A stretch of 42,255 nt of DNA from the NCBI GenBank assembly GCA_014377445.1, contig JACMPP010000066.1:1-42255 (forward strand). The letters run 5' to 3'. The translations under genes and the position numbers were made by a program. This DNA is from Oligoflexus sp. (lineage in GTDB: Bacteria > Bdellovibrionota_B > Oligoflexia > Oligoflexales > Oligoflexaceae). Below are positions 33,653 to 42,255 of this stretch, piece after piece. Below the pieces are notes generated by a model. The model was not told where the DNA came from. It saw only the letters and a program-made list of their open reading frames with translations, and searched no databases. Within the stretch, counting starts at the first letter, position 1. Each line of letters opens with the position of its first letter.

Positions 33653-34456
33653 TTGGCTCAGAAGCAAAAGTGCCCGGAATTTGAAAACCATGAACGTTGG
33701 CTCGTCCCTTATGCGGACATGCTTACGCTCCTCTTTGCGGTATTCGTGGTACTCTTCGCCTTGAAAAAGGAAGGTGCTGATGCTGCGAAAGTGCAGCAGG
33801 CAGCGGTCTCCATTCAAGAATCCTTCTCCGACTCCATGGAAGAAATTCCTGAGAATCGCCGGAGTACGCCGACCGAACAAGGCTTCGGCATCTTCGAACA
33901 TCGCAAGGGCGATCGTATGCGAGCTCCGGTTGTACCGAAATTTCCTGATGCAAGTCGGGCGACGAAGGTCATCGATGCCGAAATGAAGAAGACCCAGGAA
34001 CTGATCAACATGAGACTCTATGGTCAGCAGAAGTTCCGCGAAATGGAAAAATCCGGCAAAGGCCTGGAACGTATCGTATCCGTTACACGCGACCAGGATG
34101 GCTTCCGAGTGAAACTTCTCGCCAGCCACTTCTATAAACCCGGCGCTTACCAGTTAAGTCAGTCCGCTTTAAAAGAAGTGCAGGAGATCGGCGGCATTCT
34201 CAAAGAACTGGGGCGCCCCATCACCATTGAGGGCCACACCGATTCAGTACCGGCTTCGGGCGACAAGAACAATTGGGAAATCTCGAGTCTTCGGGCTTCC
34301 AACCTCGTACGCTACTTCATCGACAGTATGAACTTTGCGCCGACATCCCTTTCTGCAGCGGGCTACGCGGACACCCGACCGATAGCCAGCAACGCAACGG
34401 AAGAAACGCGCGCACTCAATCGACGGATTGAGATTAAGGTCCACTACAATGATTAA
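33653..34456 (+). CDS. motB: Flagellar motor stator protein MotB
   Basis: 267 residues starting at a TTG with AAGGA 6-7 nt upstream. One membrane helix (~19-40) carries the ion-binding D22 in PYADMLTLLFAVFVVLFAL, preceded by a short cytoplasmic tail. After a plug/linker comes an OmpA-type peptidoglycan-binding domain (~150-265) with IEGHTDSVPASGDKNNWEIS and LRASNLVRYF. It anchors the stator to the wall. The linker contains an extra charged stretch (~50-130) somewhat longer than in enteric MotB. The stop overlaps the next gene by 8 bp. Confidence 0.94.
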   Translation: MAQKQKCPEFENHERWLVPYADMLTLLFAVFVVLFALKKEGADAAKVQQAAVSIQESFSDSMEEIPENRRSTPTEQGFGIFEHRKGDRMRAPVVPKFPDASRATKVIDAEMKKTQELINMRLYGQQKFREMEKSGKGLERIVSVTRDQDGFRVKLLASHFYKPGAYQLSQSALKEVQEIGGILKELGRPITIEGHTDSVPASGDKNNWEISSLRASNLVRYFIDSMNFAPTSLSAAGYADTRPIASNATEETRALNRRIEIKVHYND

Positions 34457-34811
34457 GATGCGCCGCCAATGGCTGAAATTTATTCCCTTGCTTTTGATCC
34501 TGAGCAGCTCTTTCGCCTGTGATCCCTCCCGCAAAGAAAAGTGTGAGTGGTATCTCGTGCCCGAGCCGGCGCAGATCGATCTCGTTCCCGAGGGCTGGGT
34601 ATCCCTTTGCGCCCGAAACTATGTCTCGAACATTCAGCGCTGCTACCTTAAGGCAACACTCGATTATGCGAAGGCCTTAAATGGCAAAACGTTTCGCATG
34701 ACCAGTCTCAAAATAGAAGAGGAAGGTACTTTCCCTCGCGAAGTTTTGAGCATAAAAGCCTGCGGTCCCAGTGAAGAGGAACGCAAGCGTTTGGAAAAGG
34801 CAGAGAAGTAG
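34449..34811 (+). CDS. Small cysteine-rich lipoprotein in the motAB unit
   Basis: A 120-residue protein from an ATG at 34449 that overlaps the motB stop by 8 bp, so it is translationally coupled. The signal peptide (WLKFIPLLLILSSSFAC) ends in a relaxed lipobox. The mature part holds the lipidated Cys plus four more (in KEKCEWY, SLCARN, IQRCYLK, IKACGPS), enough for two disulfides, and a charged C-terminal helix. I do not recognise the family. Coupling to motB suggests a role linked to the motor or its envelope surroundings; this is inference. Confidence 0.75.
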   Translation: MIKMRRQWLKFIPLLLILSSSFACDPSRKEKCEWYLVPEPAQIDLVPEGWVSLCARNYVSNIQRCYLKATLDYAKALNGKTFRMTSLKIEEEGTFPREVLSIKACGPSEEERKRLEKAEK

Positions 34812-34833
34812 ATTTCGATACCTGTTTACATTT

Positions 34834-34867
34834 AAACCCTGAAATCGAAAGATTTCGCGGTTTTTTT
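34834..34867 (+). terminator. Rho-independent terminator of the motAB unit
   Basis: GAAATC-GAAA-GATTTC with a GNRA-type loop, extended by AAACC/GGTTT pairing across a short mismatch, followed by a run of seven T. It lies 23 bp after the lipoprotein stop. Confidence 0.88.
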
Positions 34868-34996
34868 AGGCATTTCCAATTCTCAAACCCTCCGATCGAA
34901 ATCTCGATATTGAAGCCCCCCACAACAGACTCTAACCATCGTCTCCCTATCGCTGAAAACATCTTGGATCGCTATTTCCAGCCGGGTCAGCCTATC

Positions 34997-35185
34997 AAAA
35001 CGGAACATATTTATTTCGAGACTTTTCTAACTCGGCGACAGGCAAAAGAGAGCCTATTCGAGTGGATCGAAGTTTATTATAATCGTCAGCGCATGCATTC
35101 TACGCTTGGCTACCGAACACCCGAGTGCTATGAGCAAATCGCTAACGCGAACCAAGCTTAACTCACAGTCCGTTTTATGCGGGGA
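34997..35185 (+). mobile_element. IS3-family transposase remnant (3' end)
   Basis: About 55 codons read KTEHIYFETFLTRRQAKESL followed by FEWIEVYYNRQRMHSTLGYR and TPECYEQ, the unmistakable C-terminus of an IS3-family OrfB integrase, ending at 35161. Everything upstream of the KTE segment, including the first two residues of the DDE triad, is absent; 34868-34996 shows no related sequence in any frame I checked. Downstream, CAGTCCGTTTTATGCGGGGAACATCA resembles an IS3-type right terminal repeat. It is a truncated, immobile relic. It lies immediately upstream of the giant kinase gene. Confidence 0.85.
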
Positions 35186-35312
35186 ACATCAAGCTGCAGC
35201 CTCAGGTATCCGACGACTAAAACCATAAGCGATTAGGCAATCCGATCCAGCTATTCTGTCGTTATTCTTAATCGGCATGCTATCATATATCAACCCATTC
35301 ATACGACTCAAG

Positions 35313-35318
35313 TATACT
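35313..35318 (+). promoter_or_regulatory. Possible -10 element for the giant kinase gene
   Basis: TATACT lies 20 bp before the ATG at 35339, with a poor -35 (TCAACC) 17 bp upstream of it. If used, the leader would be very short. The ATG itself has no good Shine-Dalgarno sequence. Confidence 0.25.
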
Positions 35319-35338
35319 CTGCCAGCATTCGGGACTAT

Positions 35339-38300
35339 ATGAACGCACATCAACATCGTCTCAGACCCGGTCAGACCTTAATGGACGGCGAAATCGAAAT
35401 TCTCGATGCGCTCGATTCTGGCAGTTTTGGTCAGGTTTATCGCGGCATCTGGCATCGCAAGGAAGGCTACCAGACGGTTGCAATCAAATGCTTCGACTCG
35501 AAGATGATGCGTGACAAAGATGTGCTCGCGATCAAGATGGTTCACCGCGAAAGCCTTTTGATTAGCGCCATCCAAAATAACGCTATCGTCAAAGTGATCG
35601 CTGTGCAGCTGGATGATCACATGCAGTTCATTGTCGAGGAGTACCTGGCCGGTGGCAATCTTCAGAACCTCCTGGACGAACGGCGCCTAAAAACCGAAGT
35701 GGGTCAGCCTTTAATGAGCGCCCTCGAAATCATCAACCTTGGCACGCAGCTCGCCCAGGCGCTGAATTCTGTGCACAGCCGCGGTATCTACCATGGCGAT
35801 CTTAAACCTAGCAACATCTGCTTTCGCGATCTAGAGCGGCAGGAGCTTGTGCTGGTGGATTTTGGTCACGGCGGCTTTTACGACGATAATATACTGGATC
35901 TTCAACTTAACAGCGGTACGCTTGCCTATCTTCCTCCTGAACGCACGGGCTTTGTCAAATTCGCTGGCAACGTTGAAAGTGAGCTCTATTCCATTGGCGC
36001 CTTGCTCTATGAATGCTGTGCCGGGGTACCCCTTTTCAAAACCAAGGATGCGCAAGAATTCATCAATCTTTTGTTACGACAGGTACCGCCTCCCCTCCAT
36101 AAAATTTGTGCGGACTTCCCTGAGCAGCTTTCCGATATTATTCAAAAATTGATTCGTAAACAGCCCGGGCAGCGTTACTGCTCCGCGATTGGCCTTCACG
36201 CGGATCTTGAGCGCTGTCATAGCGCGCTCCTTAAGGGGGAGCCACTTCTCAGCTTTGCCCTCGGAACGCGCGACAAACTCCGCGAGCTCAATTATAAAAT
36301 TCCCATAGTGGGTCGGCAGGCCGAGATGAGCCGCTTGACTCAGGGCTTTGAGCAGGCCGCCAAAGGTGAGGGCTCCATCATCCTCATCGGAGCTCCCTCG
36401 GGGACAGGAAAATCGCGACTTGCTTTCGAACTCCTGCAGAAAGCCAAAGCCCATGACGCCAGCATTATCTCGGTGAAATTTTCAGATTTTGAACGGAATC
36501 TTCCTCTCAGCGCGTTAGGCATTTTGCTGCTCGATCACGCCCATACTTTGCAGACCATGCCCACTGCCGATCTCATTAAATGGCAGCATCGACTGCTGCA
36601 GCAACTGGGCAGTGGTGGCTATCTGCTCACCAAGCGATTTGCATTCTATGCCCCTTGGCTGCCGGAATTTCCGCTTATTAAGGGTATCGAGCGCGAGCAG
36701 GAAACGCGGCTGTTCAACCAAACTTTGGCCCGATTCCTCACTATGCTTTCGGTAGAAGACAAGGTGCAGGTGCTTTTATTGGACGACCTTCAGTGGGCCG
36801 ATGCGCATAGTTTAGCCGTGGTGCGTGAGCTGACCTCACTGAGTCAAGAGCACAAAATAGGCTCTACTTTTTTAGTGGGGACCTACCGGAGTAACGAAGT
36901 TCGAAATGGTCACCCGCTGGATGCCATTCTAAAAACCTGTATTCTGCCGCAGCAAAATCTCCTTCTGAATCCACTGCTTCGTGACGAATCTGATCAACTT
37001 ATTACCTGTCTTTTAGATGAAGCGGGCCCCGAGGTGGCTCGTCTGCAGCAGTTAGCTTATAAACTCACCGAAGGTAACCCTTTTTTCATTTCGGAATATC
37101 TAAAGGCGGCGATCGTATCGGGGTTGTTCGCCATGCGTGAGAGCGATCAAACTTGGCATCTGGACGAGGATAAAACCAACAGCATGACCTTTCATGCCGG
37201 CGTGGCGAATCTGGTTTCTGAGCGAATTAAGAAGCTTGACGACTTGCCAAAGCACATGATGCAGGCTGCGAGTATCGCCAGCAACGCGATCACTCTTAAA
37301 TCCCTCACGACTCTACTGGCTGTCCTTGAACCAAACATTGCCACGGCTTCTAATTTGGACGCATTGCAGATCATTCGCGGCGTGCAAGATGAACTGGTGC
37401 AGAAGCATCTAGTACTGGCTCATGACGAGCGCTTTCTCTATATTCATGATAAAATTCGCGAGGCTTCGCTCGCCCTCCTGAGCCCCGAGCTCAAAAAAAA
37501 GCTGCACAGCTGCTACGCACGCAGTCTCGGCGAGGAGCTGCTAAAGTCCAAAAAAGTTGGGCAAGATAAGAAACTTTTCGAAGCTGCGTGGCATGTGATT
37601 CAGGGGGCTCCTGAGGAATTTCCACAGTTGGCTCGCCGCATCTTATTTAGGGCCGCGCTAAGTGCAAAGTACATCTTCGCCTATAAAAAGGCTCGAGACT
37701 ATCTGGCCCATGCATCTGAGCTCTTTGGGAGTGACTACCATTATGATCCGGAGCAGCTTCAGGAATGGCTCGAGGTCCATGAACTGTGGGCGGATACCCT
37801 TGCGGTTTCCGATCGGGTTCACGATGCCCTGAAACTCTATGATAAGGTGCTGCAGCATGCGACTGACCCTTTACTAAAAGCAGAAATTTACGCCAAAATT
37901 ACTGAATGTAACCTCACCCTATTCCGATATATTGATTGCATGAAAGCCGCCATCCAAGGACTCGATGCGATAGGCGAGCGCATGATCGTCGAGGAATGGA
38001 AGGCCTATGTGTCCCTCGTTATACAGGGGCCATTGTTCATGATCACAGTCCTATGGTTTTGGATGTTTGGTAAGCAGACAAAGGAAATCAAAACAAGGGC
38101 AGAGAAAATCCGTTTCCGGCTGCTATTGGCATTACAGGTCCCGCTTTTTTTCGACAGCCCTATTATCGCTGTGGCCAACGCAATACCCGTCACCAGGGAG
38201 CTGCTGAGCTACAAAACTAATGAATTTCGCGCTCAGTTACTAGGGAACTGGGGGGGAGTGGTGAATATTATGGGCTTTAGCAAATCGGCGGCCAAATTAT

Positions 38301-41300
38301 TTGCCCATGCCTTTGATTACTTTGATCAGCAATCCGATCCCATTCGCCGTTCAATCGTCCTTTTTGAGTGGAGCTACCTCCATGATTTTAATTTCGGAAA
38401 AATCAAGGAGGCCACTTTCAAATTCAATGAGGTCTGCCGCGACCTGGCAGCAGTCGGCGAGTCCTACTGGCGATCCTTGAGTTTGCAGGGCATCATGCAC
38501 CTGAGTTACTACGGAGCCGAAAATATTGATGCCAACCTCATTGTCGCCGAATTGAAGGACCTTTGGAAACGGCTGCAGTATGTCCCGACCATGTTGGGTT
38601 GCACCCTCCGCAGTTACCTCCATGAAGGACAGGATGAGCAACTCGAAAGCACCATGAGGCTGGTTCGCGAGGCCGAAAGCAGCATGAAGGCCCAAGGTAT
38701 CAACTCACTTGATGCTATTTTCGCAAGGGCCGCTCAGGGCGAGATCTATCAACTTAGGGGCGATTACCACGCAGCCGATCCATTTCTCGCTGATGCCTTC
38801 CGCTTTTGCGTGCTGAAGCATCACCGAATTGCCTACTGTCTTTACGTTCCTATTTTATATGCGAAGAATTTGATTCGGCAGGAACGTTTTCTCCGCGCCT
38901 TCAGCGTGCTCGGTATCTGTTGGTTCAACCAGGCGGCCAAAGTTCGTATCTATTTGCCTCAGACACTCTTCGTGACCGGTGAATTCCTGCATGCGCTCGG
39001 ATTGCAGCGCCTGGGGATAAGGTTTCTGCATCGTGGCATTCGTGTGGCCAATCTCTACGGATGGCGATCCATTGTCGCCGAGGGAAGATTGCTCATGGGC
39101 ACCTTGCTCTGTAAAGATTCGCCTGAGGAAGCTGAAATCTATCTAAGACTCTCGCAAAAATATTTCAAGGAGAAATCGTGGCGCTTTTTTGAAGGTCAAT
39201 GCGAACACTTACTAGTCAATCTCCAACTTAAGCACCGCGTGCAGACCGAAGTTCACACGGGGCTGGATATCACTCAGACCCAGTCCAACGGCGCCTTTAA
39301 AATTCGCCAAAAGATGGAGACCCAGGCGCTACTCGAAATCTTTCTGCGCCTCAGTTCGCTTGGCCAACAGGATGATTTGTTGGAAGCGTTAATGGAATCC
39401 CTCGGCAACTGCACTGGAGCCGACTTAGCCGTGATTTTTATGCCCGATGGTGAATCCTTTAGCCCCTACAAGGCCATGAACTGCAAACTTATTGATTTGC
39501 AAAGCCAGGGCTACGAGCGACTTGGGATTGATAAGGTGTTTTTGGATGATTGTGTTCGCCAGGGTAAAATGGAGCCGGTGATCCGCTCCCAACAGGGGAA
39601 CCTAGGGCATGGTGCTCCTTCTGGGTCCGCGCTGGTTTTGCCCCTTGCCTATGATGACCGTATCTATGCTTACTGCTTCCTTGCAAACCAAGCCATCAAT
39701 GAACTTTTCGATACCAGAACTTTAGAGACGGTGCAGCCGATCGCCACGCAGGCCGCTATCACATTGCAAAGCATTCGACTCGCCAATGATTTAAAGCATC
39801 TCAATAGAACTTTGGAAGATCAAGTGGACGAGCAGACGCGGGAAATCAAATCGATCCTGGCTAATCTACCGCTCGGAGTGATGGTGATCGAAGGCCACGA
39901 GGGTTTACTGCATAAGACCTATTCTCATCATTTAGAAACTCTCTTGCAGACGAAGAATCTCGCAGGTATGCGCGCCATTGACATTCTGTTGATACATACG
40001 AATGTTGGCGCCGATGAACGCAATCAAATTGAAGCCTCACTCAACAGCATGCTCGGTGAGGATAGTGTGAACTTTGACCTGAACGCTCACCTTCTACCAA
40101 TCAGTTTGATTAGGCACGACTGTCACAACAACCAAAGCTTCTGGGATTTGTCCTGGCAGGTGATCATTAATAAAGAATCCTTAGTGGAAAAGGTGCTGGT
40201 CGTCATCAGTGATGTCACCGATCTGATCCGTCATCAGACGGTTGCCCAGGAACGTGGCCACGAGCTCGATCTCATAAGTGAAATTCTTGCCGTCCCTGCT
40301 GATGCTTATACCCGCTTTATAAAAGCTGCACTAAACTTTCAGCAGGAAAATGAGCGGCTATTGACCGACTGCTTCGGTGATTTAAACAACGCTCAAAAAA
40401 TCTTCATTAATCTTCACACTATAAAGGGCGCAGCCAGGACTCTGCGCCTCAAACATCTGACTGATTCGCTGCATCTCATCGAGCAAGGCTATGCGGACAA
40501 GATCAAAAATCCAGCCATGCTCTGGCGTCTCGACATTCGACTGAAGGAAATGCAAAGTCTTGGGAGAGTCATTCAGGATTATTGTGACACGGCTGAGAAT
40601 AAGCTGGGCCGCTCGCTAACCGACAGAACCCACGTGAGCTTGAACCTTGCAGATGTCTGGAGTCTCATTGCCGAGATAGATTTGGCTTTGGGGAATCTAG
40701 ACGCGTCAGCGAAAGCCCCACTGAGCCGCGTGCATGAGCGCCTGATGGCAAGCATCGCTACTCCCTTTCCCATCTTAGCCGAACAGTTCTTTCACGGCAT
40801 AGACTCTCTCGCTAGCGATCTCGGTAAGGCTGTACCGAAGGTCGAAATTGAAGTACCATCCATTTACTTAAATACTCAAATCGAGGAAGTTTTGCGCCTG
40901 GTCTTCCTGCATCTCGTTCGCAACGCACTGGACCATGGCCTGGAAAAACCAGCCGAAAGACATTTGCTCAAGAAAGCCGAACAGGGCACCCTGAAGCTCC
41001 ACGGCTGTATTGAGGGTGAACACCTAAAGTTGCGATTCTTTGATGATGGCCGAGGTCTAGCTATTAGCAAACTACGGCAAATGGGGCTAGAAAAAGCACT
41101 GCTGAGTAACGAGGAAAGCCAAAAGGCTCCGAATGTCGCCCAGCTTATCTTTGTCGAGGGTTTTTCCACAGCTGACCAACTGTCAGATATATCCGGGCGA
41201 GGAGTCGGCATGTCAGCGATCCGTCAGCAGTTGCGCGAGGCGGGTGGGGAAATCATTTTAGAGTTGGAGGCTGAATCGAATCTCAAGGCAGATTTCATCG

Positions 41301-41359
41301 CCTTTACCTTTATTATCAGTCTGCACATTCCGGAACATATTGCTACTTTGAAGCTTTGA
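35339..41359 (+). CDS. Giant Ser/Thr kinase - AAA ATPase - GAF - PAS - Hpt - CheA-type ATPase fusion
   Basis: 2006 residues. Order: eukaryotic-type kinase (~15-290) with glycine loop LDSGSFGQVY, K50 (VAIKCF), catalytic loop HGDLKPSN (D154; Gly replaces the usual Arg of HRD), DFG at 174 and PPE; AAA_16-type ATPase with Walker A GAPSGTGKS (351-359) and Walker B VLLLDDLQWAD (~479); a long helical-repeat region (~700-1310) with a hydrophobic stretch near 890; GAF (~1331-1480); coiled coil and PAS-like segment (~1480-1640); Hpt with H1693 (LHTIKGAARTL); CheA-type ATPase with LVRNALDHGLEKP (N1862), DDGRGLA (~1902) and GRGVGMSAI. No HisKA and no CheW-like domain are present. Probably cytosolic and stress- or ligand-responsive; the final receiver is unknown. 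Confidence 0.9.
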   Translation: MNAHQHRLRPGQTLMDGEIEILDALDSGSFGQVYRGIWHRKEGYQTVAIKCFDSKMMRDKDVLAIKMVHRESLLISAIQNNAIVKVIAVQLDDHMQFIVEEYLAGGNLQNLLDERRLKTEVGQPLMSALEIINLGTQLAQALNSVHSRGIYHGDLKPSNICFRDLERQELVLVDFGHGGFYDDNILDLQLNSGTLAYLPPERTGFVKFAGNVESELYSIGALLYECCAGVPLFKTKDAQEFINLLLRQVPPPLHKICADFPEQLSDIIQKLIRKQPGQRYCSAIGLHADLERCHSALLKGEPLLSFALGTRDKLRELNYKIPIVGRQAEMSRLTQGFEQAAKGEGSIILIGAPSGTGKSRLAFELLQKAKAHDASIISVKFSDFERNLPLSALGILLLDHAHTLQTMPTADLIKWQHRLLQQLGSGGYLLTKRFAFYAPWLPEFPLIKGIEREQETRLFNQTLARFLTMLSVEDKVQVLLLDDLQWADAHSLAVVRELTSLSQEHKIGSTFLVGTYRSNEVRNGHPLDAILKTCILPQQNLLLNPLLRDESDQLITCLLDEAGPEVARLQQLAYKLTEGNPFFISEYLKAAIVSGLFAMRESDQTWHLDEDKTNSMTFHAGVANLVSERIKKLDDLPKHMMQAASIASNAITLKSLTTLLAVLEPNIATASNLDALQIIRGVQDELVQKHLVLAHDERFLYIHDKIREASLALLSPELKKKLHSCYARSLGEELLKSKKVGQDKKLFEAAWHVIQGAPEEFPQLARRILFRAALSAKYIFAYKKARDYLAHASELFGSDYHYDPEQLQEWLEVHELWADTLAVSDRVHDALKLYDKVLQHATDPLLKAEIYAKITECNLTLFRYIDCMKAAIQGLDAIGERMIVEEWKAYVSLVIQGPLFMITVLWFWMFGKQTKEIKTRAEKIRFRLLLALQVPLFFDSPIIAVANAIPVTRELLSYKTNEFRAQLLGNWGGVVNIMGFSKSAAKLFAHAFDYFDQQSDPIRRSIVLFEWSYLHDFNFGKIKEATFKFNEVCRDLAAVGESYWRSLSLQGIMHLSYYGAENIDANLIVAELKDLWKRLQYVPTMLGCTLRSYLHEGQDEQLESTMRLVREAESSMKAQGINSLDAIFARAAQGEIYQLRGDYHAADPFLADAFRFCVLKHHRIAYCLYVPILYAKNLIRQERFLRAFSVLGICWFNQAAKVRIYLPQTLFVTGEFLHALGLQRLGIRFLHRGIRVANLYGWRSIVAEGRLLMGTLLCKDSPEEAEIYLRLSQKYFKEKSWRFFEGQCEHLLVNLQLKHRVQTEVHTGLDITQTQSNGAFKIRQKMETQALLEIFLRLSSLGQQDDLLEALMESLGNCTGADLAVIFMPDGESFSPYKAMNCKLIDLQSQGYERLGIDKVFLDDCVRQGKMEPVIRSQQGNLGHGAPSGSALVLPLAYDDRIYAYCFLANQAINELFDTRTLETVQPIATQAAITLQSIRLANDLKHLNRTLEDQVDEQTREIKSILANLPLGVMVIEGHEGLLHKTYSHHLETLLQTKNLAGMRAIDILLIHTNVGADERNQIEASLNSMLGEDSVNFDLNAHLLPISLIRHDCHNNQSFWDLSWQVIINKESLVEKVLVVISDVTDLIRHQTVAQERGHELDLISEILAVPADAYTRFIKAALNFQQENERLLTDCFGDLNNAQKIFINLHTIKGAARTLRLKHLTDSLHLIEQGYADKIKNPAMLWRLDIRLKEMQSLGRVIQDYCDTAENKLGRSLTDRTHVSLNLADVWSLIAEIDLALGNLDASAKAPLSRVHERLMASIATPFPILAEQFFHGIDSLASDLGKAVPKVEIEVPSIYLNTQIEEVLRLVFLHLVRNALDHGLEKPAERHLLKKAEQGTLKLHGCIEGEHLKLRFFDDGRGLAISKLRQMGLEKALLSNEESQKAPNVAQLIFVEGFSTADQLSDISGRGVGMSAIRQQLREAGGEIILELEAESNLKADFIAFTFIISLHIPEHIATLKL

Positions 41360-41381
41360 AACCCTCGTCGAGGAAGTCGCT

Positions 41382-42221
41382 TTGTATAAAAATTCCATCA
41401 CAATTCGTCGACTGCTCCTCAGATTTCCTAAAGGATCAGATCCTCTGATCATCCCGAACCAACCGGAAGAGTCCTATCTCTACATTGGTTTATCGCTACT
41501 CTTACCTTATCTCGAGCCCTATCTTGTCCGCTCTATGCTGTCGGCAAAGACTATCATTCAGGACGAAGGTTTAGTCAAAGATATGGAAGCTTTCATGGGT
41601 CAGGAAAGTCAACACCACAAGTTGCACATCCAGTTTAATTGTTCCCTGGATCTTTCAAAATACGAAGGATTGAAAGAGCTCGAGGAGAAACTCGCTGCTG
41701 ATTATAACCGTTTTTCGGATACGAAAAGCCTTCGTTTTAATCTTGCCTTTGCAGAGGGATTTGAGGCTTTTACATTGGCAATGACCCGTTCCTCTTTTCA
41801 AACGGGGATGTTCGAGCGTATTCAATCGGAAGCTCGTGACCTTTTTCGTTGGCATCTTATGGAGGAGATAGAACATCGCACCGTTGCTTTTGATGTCTAT
41901 CAGCAGATAAGTGGCGCTTATTTTTACCGCGTCTGTATTGGTATTTTCGCTCAATGGCATTTGTGTCGGTTTGTGTTTCGAGTTTCTCGACTGATGTTAC
42001 GTACGGAAGAAAAAAATTGCCCTAAAAAGTTTGGGGGTCGATGGCGCTCATTCCAAAGGCAAGGATATTTGCTATGGCTGTTTGTGTTGTATTTTTTTCC
42101 TAAGCTTTTAAATACCTATATGCCTTGGTATTCGCCATACCGAATCGCTATGCCTGAAGCAGCGCTAGCTATGGCGAAGGAATTCACCGAGAGGGCGCGA
42201 TCGGGAGCGAAACTGCCCTGA
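41382..42221 (+). CDS. PF10118-type metal-dependent hydrolase
   Basis: 279 residues, matching the 'predicted metal-dependent hydrolase' family (COG3687). Conserved putative metal ligands sit in FMGQESQHHKLH (~70-81), FAEGFEAFT (~123-131) and HLMEEIEHRTVAFDVY (~158-173), a ferritin-like helical layout of Glu and His. A C-terminal hydrophobic region (~180-250) suggests membrane association. The reaction is not known. The start is a TTG at 41382 with GAGGAAG 7 nt upstream, 22 bp after the giant kinase, so probably in the same transcript. Confidence 0.8.
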   Translation: MYKNSITIRRLLLRFPKGSDPLIIPNQPEESYLYIGLSLLLPYLEPYLVRSMLSAKTIIQDEGLVKDMEAFMGQESQHHKLHIQFNCSLDLSKYEGLKELEEKLAADYNRFSDTKSLRFNLAFAEGFEAFTLAMTRSSFQTGMFERIQSEARDLFRWHLMEEIEHRTVAFDVYQQISGAYFYRVCIGIFAQWHLCRFVFRVSRLMLRTEEKNCPKKFGGRWRSFQRQGYLLWLFVLYFFPKLLNTYMPWYSPYRIAMPEAALAMAKEFTERARSGAKLP

Positions 42222-42230
42222 GGTCACGAT

Positions 42231-42255
42231 TTGAAAAAGCATCGGTTTCGACATG
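42231..42255 (+). CDS. Possible start of a further gene (cut by window end)
   Basis: A TTG at 42231 has GAGGT 6-7 nt upstream and opens eight codons (MKKHRFRH) that run off the window. The basic start could be the beginning of a protein, but the stretch is far too short to judge. Confidence 0.25.

Noticed and set aside
1..42255. tRNA, rRNA or CRISPR arrays
   Set aside because: No cloverleaf, conserved rRNA stretch or regularly spaced direct repeats were noticed on reading either strand; this is by eye only.

Overview
The window reads as chromosome of a free-living, motile, didermal bacterium. The best guess is the Bdellovibrionota/Oligoflexia (Oligoflexus-like) or a deltaproteobacterium-like relative. 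The grounds are a TIGR02147-family regulator (a family concentrated in Fibrobacteres and Bdellovibrio-like bacteria), many lipoproteins ending their signal in xAC, MotA/MotB, a PilT-like ATPase, very large TPR proteins and a dense set of two-component proteins. This placement is inference from gene content; no rRNA or tRNA gene was seen. Base composition looks moderate and even, apart from AT-rich intergenic stretches.

Layout. (1) 1-2222: two related EF-hand-tailed lipoprotein-type genes flanking a TIGR02147 regulator. (2) 2450-6583: a TerC-family membrane protein diverging from trpS, which is followed by a ferritin-like (DUF455)/ATP-grasp fusion and a strong terminator. (3) 6702-10898: a two-gene YeeE/YedE-type sulfur transporter diverging from oxyR, then ahpC-ahpF converging on oxyR. 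A perfect 15-bp OxyR-type palindrome lies upstream of ahpC. (4) 11224-19106: a lipoprotein gene, then decayed chemotaxis-type genes (a response regulator with an in-frame stop and pieces of a CheB-like methylesterase). A signalling cluster follows: a receiver/TPR protein whose two receivers lack the phospho-acceptor Asp, an Hpt protein, a hybrid histidine kinase with an ethylene-receptor-like membrane domain, and a divergent OmpR-type regulator. The last three could form a complete His-Asp-His-Asp phosphorelay.

(5) 19204-26272: an M17 aminopeptidase, a GT51 transglycosylase with a long Ala/Pro/Glu tail, an FAD oxidoreductase gene reduced to its two ends by an internal deletion, a PilT-like ATPase with a long N-terminal extension, and a homocysteine methyltransferase/methylenetetrahydrofolate reductase fusion. 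(6) 26531-34811: a minus-strand group (TPR lipoprotein, 980-residue TPR protein, membrane-anchored tandem receiver-like/PilZ-like protein) diverging from motA-motB and a small Cys-rich lipoprotein, closed by a clear terminator. (7) 34997-42255: an IS3-type transposase remnant, then a 2006-residue kinase joining a Ser/Thr kinase, an AAA ATPase, a helical-repeat region, GAF, PAS-like, Hpt and CheA-type ATPase domains, and a PF10118-type metal-dependent hydrolase.

The most notable content is signalling: the ethylene-receptor-like phosphorelay and the giant Ser/Thr-kinase-to-CheA fusion. The gene debris at 12.2-12.7 kb and 21.8 kb shows recent loss by deletion and point mutation.
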